Shown: positions 51,532 to 59,001 of the stretch, in pieces
Numbering within the stretch: the first letter of the stretch is position 1
Layout: every line of letters starts with the position of its first letter
Origin: G965250275 sp965250275
Lineage (GTDB): Bacteria; Pseudomonadota; Alphaproteobacteria; Rhodobacterales; Rhodobacteraceae
DNA length: 64,000 nt
Assembly (NCBI GenBank): GCA_965250275.1
Contig: OZ252297.1
Span: 1,240,001 to 1,304,000 of the forward strand
Direction: 5' to 3'
Position numbers and translations under genes: made by a program
The notes under the pieces: generated by a model
Told to the model about the DNA's origin: nothing
Seen by the model: only the letters and a program-made list of their open reading frames with translations
Databases searched by the model: none

Positions 51532-52612
51532 TCCGAACCCTCCCATTGCGCTGCTGGCGGAACTGACGCATCGCTGTCCCTTGATGTGCCCATATTGCTC
51601 CAATCCGCTGGAGTTGGCGCAGAAAGAACAGGAACTCGACACAGACACCTGGGGCCGGGTGTTTCGTGAGGCCGCCGAGATTGGGGTGTTGCAACTGCAT
51701 TTGTCGGGCGGAGAACCCGCCTCGCGGCGGGATCTCGTGGACCTGACCGGGGCCGCGCGAACGGCCGGGCTATACACCAACCTCATCACTTCCGGCATCG
51801 GCATCACCGAAGCGCGACTGGCCGCGCTGGTGGACGTGGGGTTGGATCATGTGCAGCTGTCGTTGCAAGGTGCCGGACCGGAGATGGCCGACCGGATTGG
51901 GGGCTACAAGGGCGGTTACGCGCGCAAGATGCAGGTTGCGGCGATGGTTACCGATGTTGGGCTGCCGCTGACCCTCAACGCGGTGATGCATCGGCAAAAT
52001 CTGGGAGACCTCGGTCAAACACTCGAACTGGCGCTCGAAATGGGTGCGCGGCGGATAGAGGTGGCGTGCGTGCAGTTCCACGGTTGGGCGACGCGCAATC
52101 GTGCCGCGCTGCTGCCCACACAGGAACAAGTGGATCAGTTGAAGTCAGACGTTGCAGCGGCGCGTGTGACGTATCGCGGCAAGATGGCGATCGATTTTGT
52201 GCCGCCGGATTACTATTCGGATTTTCCCAAAGCCTGCATGGGGGGCTGGGGTTCAACCGGTATCGTCATCAACCCGACCGGTCGGGTCATGCCCTGCCAC
52301 GCCGCCGACAGTATTCCCGGTTTGGTTTTCGACAATGTACTGGACCGGTCTTTGGGCGAGATTTGGTGCAAAAGCCCTGCGTTCAACGCCTATCGCGGCA
52401 CGGACTGGTTGCCCGAGCCGTGCCAGTCTTGCGACCGGCGCGACATAGATTTTGGCGGCTGTCGATGCCAGGCAGCGGCGCTGGCCGCAGACGCGGGCGC
52501 AACGGACCCGGTATGCCGGAAATCGGCAAACCGCCCCAAGGTGGACGCGATGATCGAAGAGATGACGGCAGGCACGCAACCGGCGTCGCTGGTGTATCGC
52601 CGGTTCGCCTGA
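51524..52612 (+). CDS. pqqE: PqqA peptide cyclase, radical SAM enzyme
   Basis: This 362-residue enzyme forms the carbon-carbon bond between Glu and Tyr of PqqA. The C-x3-C-x2-C cluster is at residues 18, 22 and 25 (HRCPLMCPYC). LHLSGGEPASRRD is the SAM-binding motif. The SPASM-type cysteines near the end (CMGGWG, MPCHA, CQSC, GGCRC) hold auxiliary clusters. ATG 51524 is preferred to the GTG just before it. Confidence 0.95.
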   Translation: MPDPNPPIALLAELTHRCPLMCPYCSNPLELAQKEQELDTDTWGRVFREAAEIGVLQLHLSGGEPASRRDLVDLTGAARTAGLYTNLITSGIGITEARLAALVDVGLDHVQLSLQGAGPEMADRIGGYKGGYARKMQVAAMVTDVGLPLTLNAVMHRQNLGDLGQTLELALEMGARRIEVACVQFHGWATRNRAALLPTQEQVDQLKSDVAAARVTYRGKMAIDFVPPDYYSDFPKACMGGWGSTGIVINPTGRVMPCHAADSIPGLVFDNVLDRSLGEIWCKSPAFNAYRGTDWLPEPCQSCDRRDIDFGGCRCQAAALAADAGATDPVCRKSANRPKVDAMIEEMTAGTQPASLVYRRFA

Positions 52613-52690
52613 ACAAGCGATCGGATCGCCCGCGGGTCTTCGGCAAACAGTAAGTGACTCCGAGGGGCAGGGTGGTGGAAACTGTAGTTT

Positions 52691-53497
52691 TCAGTCGTCC
52701 GACCAGCGCCAGCGCTCGGATTTGCCATCCGTGATGGAGTCCAGCTGACGGTTGTAATCTTCACGCACCTTACGTTCTCCAATTTCGCAATCCGTCGAGG
52801 CGGTGCTGCTGGCCTGGTAGATCCGTTCGGGTGCAATCCCGGCAATCTCTGCGATCATTTTGCGTTTGAGCGTTGGGGCGAAGTTGTCGAACTCGCGCAC
52901 AGCCATCGTGAAGTGCCCCGGCCCGCCAGACACGCAGTCGCGGAAATAGGCTTCCAGGTCTGGCGCATCCTCATTTGCGATCGGCAATCCGTTGATGGTG
53001 ATCCCGAACCAGAGATTACGCGCGCGCGCGTCCTCAACTAGAGCACCTGCGTTGTTGTACCCGTCGGCAGATAGATCGATCACCAGCCTGTCCGCGGGCG
53101 GCGCTACCGCAAAGAGCGTGCGGGCGGTGTCCAGCGCTCCTGAAATCGAGGTCTCGCCACTGCGCTGCAAAGGTGCGCTCGCCAAGGCGTCTGCCACGGC
53201 GTAGGCGCTGTCGAACCCGTCGATGATCGTCCAGGGAAGGACCTGGGTCTGGCTCTTCGCGCCTGCCCACTCCAGATACGTGACAGCGATCTGCCCCCGG
53301 CGTCCGCCTGTTATGGCCTGGATCACCTCCGCCGAGCGCAACGCCCGGATGTAACCCCGCCTTTGTAGGTCCAGTTCGTAAGGCCCGATGGAGTATGAGA
53401 TGTCCGCTGCAAGGACGAGTGCGACATCGACACGCTCCTGCGCGGCCGTGATCGCAGCCGGAAGGCTGAGAAACAGTGCGAGGACCATGCGAATCAT
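52691..53497 (-). CDS. DUF1194 periplasmic VWA-like protein
   Basis: This 268-residue protein has a signal peptide (residues 1-19) and a von Willebrand A-like core. The D-x-S-x-S metal-site motif is Asp32-Ile-Ser-Tyr-Ser36, with threonine and aspartate positions further on (ETSISGALDTA, DRLVIDLSADGYNN). DUF1194 proteins are common in alphaproteobacteria, with no fixed function. It closes the alcohol dehydrogenase cluster, overlapping the permease by four bases. It may bind a metal or a partner in that system. Confidence 0.82.
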   Translation of the reverse strand: MIRMVLALFLSLPAAITAAQERVDVALVLAADISYSIGPYELDLQRRGYIRALRSAEVIQAITGGRRGQIAVTYLEWAGAKSQTQVLPWTIIDGFDSAYAVADALASAPLQRSGETSISGALDTARTLFAVAPPADRLVIDLSADGYNNAGALVEDARARNLWFGITINGLPIANEDAPDLEAYFRDCVSGGPGHFTMAVREFDNFAPTLKRKMIAEIAGIAPERIYQASSTASTDCEIGERKVREDYNRQLDSITDGKSERWRWSDD

Positions 53498-54297
53498 GGC
53501 GGTCCGCCTTTCTGCCCCGCCGCTTTGACGCGCGATGGGGAATAGGCCAGCTTCGATAGTCCGAAAAACAGCGCACCCGTGGTCACCACGGTGACCAATG
53601 GCAATGGTGCCCATGTGGCGTACGCAGCGAACCGGATCAGTTCAACGGCATAGGTGAAGGGGTTCAGAGCACACACATAGTAAAGGAACTCCGAACTTTC
53701 CCGCATGCGCCACAAGGGGTAGAGCGCGCTGGAGAGGAAAAACACCGGGAAAATGACGAAGTTCATCACGGTGGCGAAGTTCTCAAGCTGTTTGATCAGC
53801 GAAGAGATAAAGAGCCCTAGCGCACCAAGCATGAACCCGGCCAGGATAAGAGCCGGCAGGACCAGCGCGTATCCTGACACTGGAAGGCTCACCCCAAAGA
53901 GGGCCGCAATCAACAAGAAGGCATAGACTTGCAGCACCCCGACAAACACCCCTGCGGACAGCTTCGATGCGAGGAGCCACCAGCGCGGCAAAGGCGCCGT
54001 CAGTAACAGCCGCATGGACCCCATTTCCCGATCATAGACCAATGAGAGCGAGGATTGCATGCCGTTAAAGAGCAGGATCATCGCGCAAAGACCCGGGACG
54101 ATGTAGACCTCGTAGGTGATGTAGGTCAGGTACGGTGGGATGATCGAAATCCCCAGAGCGGCGCGAAAACCCGCTGCAAAGATCAAAAGCCATACCAACG
54201 GGCGTACAAGCGCGGAGAGAAACCGGCCCCGCTGTGCGATAAAGCGGTTCAGTTCGCGTGCCGAGATTGCTCGAAATGCGGTGAAATACGGGCTCAT
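53494..54297 (-). CDS. ABC transporter permease of the PQQ alcohol-dehydrogenase cluster (PedC type)
   Basis: This 267-residue ABC-2 permease has six hydrophobic helices. Its opening (ISARELNRFIAQRGRFLSALVRPLVWLLIFAAGF) is like the PedC-group permeases tied to PQQ-dependent alcohol oxidation. In Pseudomonas putida the pedA1A2BC transport genes are needed for growth at low lanthanide levels. The same job is proposed here by gene content. It overlaps the ATPase gene by four bases. Confidence 0.82.
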   Translation of the reverse strand: MSPYFTAFRAISARELNRFIAQRGRFLSALVRPLVWLLIFAAGFRAALGISIIPPYLTYITYEVYIVPGLCAMILLFNGMQSSLSLVYDREMGSMRLLLTAPLPRWWLLASKLSAGVFVGVLQVYAFLLIAALFGVSLPVSGYALVLPALILAGFMLGALGLFISSLIKQLENFATVMNFVIFPVFFLSSALYPLWRMRESSEFLYYVCALNPFTYAVELIRFAAYATWAPLPLVTVVTTGALFFGLSKLAYSPSRVKAAGQKGGPP

Positions 54298-55019
54298 GCC
54301 GCCGCATCCTTACCGGCGGTCATGGCCAGGTAGACGTCAACCAGCGGTGCGTCTCCGGCCAGCTTCGCTGCGGTGCTGTCCGCCAGGACCCGGCCCTGAT
54401 GCAGGACGATCACACGATCCTCGGGTCGGATTTCGTCCACCAGATGCGTCGCCCACAGCACGCTCAGCCCGCCGTTCGCCAGATCATGCACGTGATCCGT
54501 GATGGCTTGCCGTGCTTCGGCATCAAGGCCAACGGTCGGTTCGTCCAGCAGCAAAACGTCGGGTTCATGGATCAGGGCTCTGGCAATCTCCATCCGGCGC
54601 CGGTGGCCGCCGTTTAGCGCGCGGACTTTCTCGTTTGCCCGGTCAGCCATGCCCAGTCGAGACAGCGCGGCGTCAATGCGCGCCCGCGCGTCTGCACCCC
54701 GCCGACCATGAAGCGCCGCAAAGTATGTCATGTTTCGCCAGACGGTCATGTCCAGATCCAGCGTGGGTTGCTGAAACACGATTCCGGTGCGCGCAAGCGC
54801 CTTGAGCGGCTGGCGTGCCAGATCGAAACCGGCGACCGAAATGCGCCCTGACTGCGTTGCGTTTAGCCGGGTCAGTAAGGCGAACAGCGTGGACTTTCCG
54901 GCCCCGTTCGGACCCAGCAGCGCACAGAACTGACCAGATTGCAGACGAAAGCTCACATCGCTCAGTGCCGTACGGGCACCATAGTGATAGCTGACAGTCT
55001 CGACCTCCAACGCGGTCAT
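54294..55019 (-). CDS. ABC transporter ATP-binding protein of the PQQ cluster (PedB type)
   Basis: This 241-residue ATPase has Walker A GPNGAGKST (about 35-43), Q-loop FQQPTLDLDMTVWRN and Walker B VLLLDEPT. The ABC signature is replaced by LNGGHRRRMEIARAL, a known feature of the PQQ-catabolism-associated family and not decay. The start at ATG 55019 has GAGGG upstream; a GTG two codons earlier is possible. It powers the permease encoded next. Confidence 0.85.
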   Translation of the reverse strand: MTALEVETVSYHYGARTALSDVSFRLQSGQFCALLGPNGAGKSTLFALLTRLNATQSGRISVAGFDLARQPLKALARTGIVFQQPTLDLDMTVWRNMTYFAALHGRRGADARARIDAALSRLGMADRANEKVRALNGGHRRRMEIARALIHEPDVLLLDEPTVGLDAEARQAITDHVHDLANGGLSVLWATHLVDEIRPEDRVIVLHQGRVLADSTAAKLAGDAPLVDVYLAMTAGKDAAA

Positions 55020-55064
55020 AGCCACCCTCTGGTTATCCGGGGCGGAGCCGCCGCGCCCGGAGGA

Positions 55065-55502
55065 CTATTGGATCTGGATCCTGATCCGTTGAGACTCTCC
55101 TGTCGAGCCCGGTATTTTCAACTCATAGGCGCCGGGCTTGATCGCGACGAATGACAGCTCTGCCGTGCCAGCGTCATCGAATTCGAAGCTGTCGATCGCC
55201 ATGGGGCGGATCTCGATATCGTTGATCACGATCTCGTCCATCCAGATGGCGCGGAAAAAATCTGGACCGGAGAGCGCGAGCTCGGCGCTCCCGTCTGAGG
55301 TGATCATCATCTCGTAATACGCACCGGATTGCAGGACAACATCCTCACCGAGAGGTTTGCCCGAGGCGAGCGTGATCTCGATTTCCTCGCCGCGGTTGCA
55401 CGCAGCCAGAAGGCCGGCAAAGCCCAGATCGTCACACAATGGTGCGGCAATTGCGGGACCAGTCAGCATCGTAGCGGTCAGAGCGGCAAAAATACGGGTC
55501 AT
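55065..55502 (-). CDS. Small periplasmic protein of the PQQ cluster, function unknown
   Basis: This 145-residue protein has a signal peptide (residues 1-20) and two cysteines (Cys23, Cys35) that could form a disulfide. The remainder is beta-rich, with PLGEDVVLQSGAYYEMMIT early and AIKPGAYELKIPG near the end, suggesting a sandwich such as a cupredoxin-like or lipoprotein-type fold. There are no obvious copper ligands. Only the frame from ATG 55502 has the signal sequence. It lies between the beta-propeller and ATPase genes and may be an uncharacterised part of the metal or alcohol system. Confidence 0.7.
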   Translation of the reverse strand: MTRIFAALTATMLTGPAIAAPLCDDLGFAGLLAACNRGEEIEITLASGKPLGEDVVLQSGAYYEMMITSDGSAELALSGPDFFRAIWMDEIVINDIEIRPMAIDSFEFDDAGTAELSFVAIKPGAYELKIPGSTGESQRIRIQIQ

Positions 55503-55516
55503 ATTCTCTCTCTTTC

Positions 55517-56491
55517 TCAGTTGATGCCAGGAGCGACGATCACGCCCCAAGGCTGTTGTCCGACCGGGATGGACCGCACGGCCTCTTGTTTGGCCACGTC
55601 GATCACGGTGATGTCGTTGGTGTTGCCATTGGTCGTGAGCAGAAACTCTTCGCCAGGGGTGAAGGCCAGTTGCCAGACACGTTCCCCCACCAGGATGTAT
55701 TTCTGAACCTCGAGCGTTTTTGCATCCACCACAGCCACGCGGTTGGAGGGCCCCAGTGCCACAAAAAGCCATTGGCCGTCTGAAGTTACCTTGGCCCCGA
55801 CGGGCTGGAGCCACTCTGGCTGCACACCGGGAACTTCGAAGGAGATCTTCCCGACCTCGGTGGGGGCGCCCTCGGCATCGATGTCAAAAACGGACACCGT
55901 TCCGCCAATTTCGGCTGTCACGAACAGCCGCGTCCCGTCAGCGGTGTATTCGGCGTAGCGCGGGCGCTGGTCGACCAGCATGTTGTACTTGATTGTGTTC
56001 GTCTCTGTATCGATGAAATGCGCCATGTTCGTGGTCTCCGACGTGTTGACCACGATGCGGGCATTGGGGCTGATCGCCATACCTTCGGGTTCCACCCCTA
56101 CAGGGACCTCGGCCAGAACTTCGCGCGTTTCGGTATCGACCACCGTCACGAGGTTATCGTCCTCGTTCGCAATGTAGAGCCGGCGGCCATTGGGCTCCAA
56201 CACAAACAACTCCGGATCAGGGCCGGAGGGCAGGGTGTGCAACTCTTCGTAGGTGCGGGTATCGAATACGCGGACCAGATTGTCGTCCGAAGCACAAACG
56301 TAGAGCTTGGTCCCATCTGGGCTCACCGTGATGCCGCGGGGACGCAGACCAGCGGGAAACTCGGTGAGAACTTCCCATGTGCTCCCATCAATCACAGTGA
56401 CCGTGTTGCCCCGTTCGTTGCTGACAAAGATCCGATCAGCCTGTGCTGCGGTGGCACTCAGGATGAAAGCAAGTGGGATGACAAAACGCAT
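55517..56491 (-). CDS. YVTN beta-propeller protein of the PQQ cluster
   Basis: This 324-residue periplasmic protein has a signal peptide (1-18) and seven YVTN-type repeats (for example RIFVSNERGNTVTVIDGSTWEV). It matches the PQQ-dependent catabolism-associated beta-propeller group, represented in the P. putida ped transport cluster. It could bind a metal-chelating molecule or the dehydrogenase. Only the frame from ATG 56491 gives a signal peptide. Confidence 0.87.
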   Translation of the reverse strand: MRFVIPLAFILSATAAQADRIFVSNERGNTVTVIDGSTWEVLTEFPAGLRPRGITVSPDGTKLYVCASDDNLVRVFDTRTYEELHTLPSGPDPELFVLEPNGRRLYIANEDDNLVTVVDTETREVLAEVPVGVEPEGMAISPNARIVVNTSETTNMAHFIDTETNTIKYNMLVDQRPRYAEYTADGTRLFVTAEIGGTVSVFDIDAEGAPTEVGKISFEVPGVQPEWLQPVGAKVTSDGQWLFVALGPSNRVAVVDAKTLEVQKYILVGERVWQLAFTPGEEFLLTTNGNTNDITVIDVAKQEAVRSIPVGQQPWGVIVAPGIN

Positions 56492-56492
56492 G

Positions 56493-57665
56493 TTACCCTC
56501 CAAAGGCTTGGCAGGTTGTTTCGGGCTGGTCCGTTCCCAGCGTGTCCAGCAGCGACACCGGATGCAGGAACCCGTCCTGTGGGGATACGCTGGCGTTTAT
56601 CCGGCCGTCATACAACAGGATGGGTTGACGCATCTGGCCGTTCCACCCACGAAAGGTGACAGGCTGGCCCTTGAAGGCCGCAAGTTCGAAAGCATCGCTC
56701 AGCATGAAAGACCGAAGGCTTGCGGAGTCGGCTTTTCCGGTCCGCACCACCGCTTCGCCCACCGCACGCAGGGCCACCCATGCGTCATAATCGGCCTCGG
56801 TCACGTAGCGGCCCGCGAGTTTTTCAAACCGGCTTTGAAATTGGGTGCCCCCCCAGCTTTCGGTGGCGGGATTGAAGCTGACCGGGCGCAGACCCGCTGC
56901 GCCAAGAACCGGGCGCGGGTCCCAGAGGTGAAAGGGCAGATAGGGCGCAAAGACATCTGACGCATCTGCCGCGATCACCGCGTCATGCCGTTTGGGATTC
57001 TGCACAAGGACCGGGATCTGGCGCTGCACCAGGACGTGCCCTGTGTCCGCGCGGCGCGAGCCTCCGGTGTCGAGGATCTCGCGCTCTTCCACCACTTGCA
57101 GCCCGAATTTGTTCGCGGCGCGTTTGTATTCCTCGGCCTGCAGGATGTCTTCGGGGTTTGAACCGCGCACAATGAACCAGCGCGGCCATTTCTTCCACAC
57201 CGAAAACTGCGCAACCGCATCGGCGCGCATTGCGTCGCTGGGCGTTGTGTGCAGGACATTTGCGCGGCATTGGTCGTTGCGGAGCGCTGTGTCAGAGGCG
57301 CCGGCGTTCAGGATCAAAGCGTCTGGCGCGGCATCCGCGACGGCGAGAAGCTCTGCGGCACGGGCTGAGATGACAAAGATCTCGATGCCTTGCTCCATCT
57401 GTTCCAGAACGGTTGCCACGACGGCGTCAGCGGGAACCGATATGGTGGCCGTTTCATAGCTGTGCCCCATGAACTTGCCGGTGGTCTGGTTGTCCTGCGT
57501 TGCTAGGACCGCGCCGGCAAATGCAATGTCCGCCGGTTTCTCTTCAAGCCGGGAGATTGGTGCGAGTTGTGGGTACTCGACGCGGATGATGGCCGTTTTA
57601 ACTTCAACCGCGCTGACAGACGAAGCCAGCCACAAAAGCGCCAGCGACAGGAATATCCGGATCAT
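56493..57665 (-). CDS. ABC-type substrate-binding protein of the PQQ alcohol-dehydrogenase system
   Basis: This 390-residue branched-chain-amino-acid-binding-like (type I fold) protein has a signal peptide ending near residue 19. It has the PQQ-system features ADIAFAGAVLATQDNQTTGKF and RANVLHTTPSDAMRADA. It is likely the soluble receptor for the nearby PedB/PedC-type transporter. The ligand is unknown, and a lanthanide carrier is possible by context. It overlaps the XoxJ-like gene by four bases. Confidence 0.86.
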   Translation of the reverse strand: MIRIFLSLALLWLASSVSAVEVKTAIIRVEYPQLAPISRLEEKPADIAFAGAVLATQDNQTTGKFMGHSYETATISVPADAVVATVLEQMEQGIEIFVISARAAELLAVADAAPDALILNAGASDTALRNDQCRANVLHTTPSDAMRADAVAQFSVWKKWPRWFIVRGSNPEDILQAEEYKRAANKFGLQVVEEREILDTGGSRRADTGHVLVQRQIPVLVQNPKRHDAVIAADASDVFAPYLPFHLWDPRPVLGAAGLRPVSFNPATESWGGTQFQSRFEKLAGRYVTEADYDAWVALRAVGEAVVRTGKADSASLRSFMLSDAFELAAFKGQPVTFRGWNGQMRQPILLYDGRINASVSPQDGFLHPVSLLDTLGTDQPETTCQAFGG

Positions 57666-58639
57666 CGCGTGGATCTCAGCGTGGCGAGCGTGAACGCCGG
57701 GGTCAGGTCCGGACTTTGTGGGGGCGCATATGTCAGCCCTTCGGTCTCGGCTATGGCTGACAACGCCTCAGCGTCCAGCAAGTCCGCAATTGCGGCGTCC
57801 AATGCATTCAACAAGGGGGCGTTGTCTGCCAGCACCGCGATTCCAATGTCGATCCCAATCGGATGGCGCCAATCGGCCAGTCGCAGCGAAGTCGCCGGGA
57901 AGGCCTTGCGGTGCGCGTCGTAGGCCGCCACGTCGACCATAGCCAGGGCATGGCCCTTGGTTTCCACGTCCCAGAGGAATCCAGCACCCGGGTTCAAGGT
58001 GACAATGTCGTTCAACTCGCCGGGGGATACCTGCACAGTGGCAATCGCGCCCGACAAAGTGCCCTGCTGCACCGCCACCTTGCGACCGCCCCGTTCCTGC
58101 AACCCGGCGGGTTCGTCGTCTCCTTGCCGGTAGAGCATCCCGATTTCAGAGCGCATGTATCCGCCGGTTACAGCAACCGGAAAGACATCGACGAATCCCG
58201 CCAGCGTGTCCTTGAGCAGGCCCGTGTCGGGGTCAATCTCCTGTGGCATGTCCAGCCAACGTGGCAGGGAAGCACGCGCGAAATCCGGTTTGCCGACCGA
58301 GCTTTCATAACGCGGATGCCCCGGCACCGCGTCACACAAGCGATAGGCCAAAAGCGCATAGGTCTCCCGGATCGGATCGCTTTCCTCGTCGAGCTCGTTT
58401 TCGATCCAGATCACCGACAGATCCAGCCCGAGCCGCGCGGCCAGCTCGCGGCTGACACGATAGTCAAAGCCGCTGCCCCCGGTCAGGCGGCGTCCAGACA
58501 TCACGCCGCCGTTGCGGGGCAGGCACACGGTCAAGGTGCCTTGGGTCAGGGTCTCGACACGATCTTCGGATGCGCGCACGGGTCCGTGCGGGCTTAAAAG
58601 CAGCAAGGCTGCGACGAGGGTCAAAAAGCCTTTCCACAT
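57662..58639 (-). CDS. XoxJ/MxaJ-like periplasmic protein
   Basis: This 325-residue type II periplasmic-binding-fold protein has a signal peptide (about residues 1-23). It resembles the quinoprotein-dehydrogenase-associated family that includes MxaJ and XoxJ: TLTVCLPRNGG...SGFDYRVSRELAARLGL, then YALLAYRLCDAVPGHPRY. XoxJ is thought to help activate the lanthanide dehydrogenase. Its position between the cytochrome c and the second binding protein fits that role. Confidence 0.85.
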   Translation of the reverse strand: MWKGFLTLVAALLLLSPHGPVRASEDRVETLTQGTLTVCLPRNGGVMSGRRLTGGSGFDYRVSRELAARLGLDLSVIWIENELDEESDPIRETYALLAYRLCDAVPGHPRYESSVGKPDFARASLPRWLDMPQEIDPDTGLLKDTLAGFVDVFPVAVTGGYMRSEIGMLYRQGDDEPAGLQERGGRKVAVQQGTLSGAIATVQVSPGELNDIVTLNPGAGFLWDVETKGHALAMVDVAAYDAHRKAFPATSLRLADWRHPIGIDIGIAVLADNAPLLNALDAAIADLLDAEALSAIAETEGLTYAPPQSPDLTPAFTLATLRSTR

Positions 58640-58666
58640 CGGTCGGTTTGCTCCGGTTTGTGCGGA

Positions 58667-58996
58667 CTACTCCGGCATTGGCTCTGTGCCGCCGCGCGTG
58701 GCGACATAAACCCAGAGCGCCTCAAGTTCTTCGGGAAACAGCACATCCCCCCAGGCGGGCATGTCGCCCTTTCCGTCCATGACGGCAGAGACAAAATCGT
58801 CCTTGTTGTCCTGCGGCCACTTCCTCAGATCATAGGAAGACGTGCCGGGGTTGACCATGTCCAGGCCATGGCAGTGCGAGCAGAAGTCCTTGTAGGTTTT
58901 GATGCCTTTTTCCAGATCGGGACTGGCATCTTCAGCGAAGACTGGCGCTCCGAAGAGCGCCAGTACTACGGCCAAAACAGCGTTTGACTTGATCAA
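58667..58996 (-). CDS. Cytochrome c, electron acceptor for the alcohol dehydrogenase
   Basis: This 109-residue periplasmic class I cytochrome c has a signal peptide (1-21), heme motif CSHCH (Cys39, Cys42, His43) and axial methionine likely Met79 (GDMPAWG). It probably takes electrons from PQQH2 of the dehydrogenase encoded just upstream, as XoxG does. The start codon is six bases from the dehydrogenase stop. It is shorter than most XoxG proteins, so the family call stays general. Confidence 0.87.
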   Translation of the reverse strand: MIKSNAVLAVVLALFGAPVFAEDASPDLEKGIKTYKDFCSHCHGLDMVNPGTSSYDLRKWPQDNKDDFVSAVMDGKGDMPAWGDVLFPEELEALWVYVATRGGTEPMPE

Positions 58997-59001
58997 TGGG
59001 T

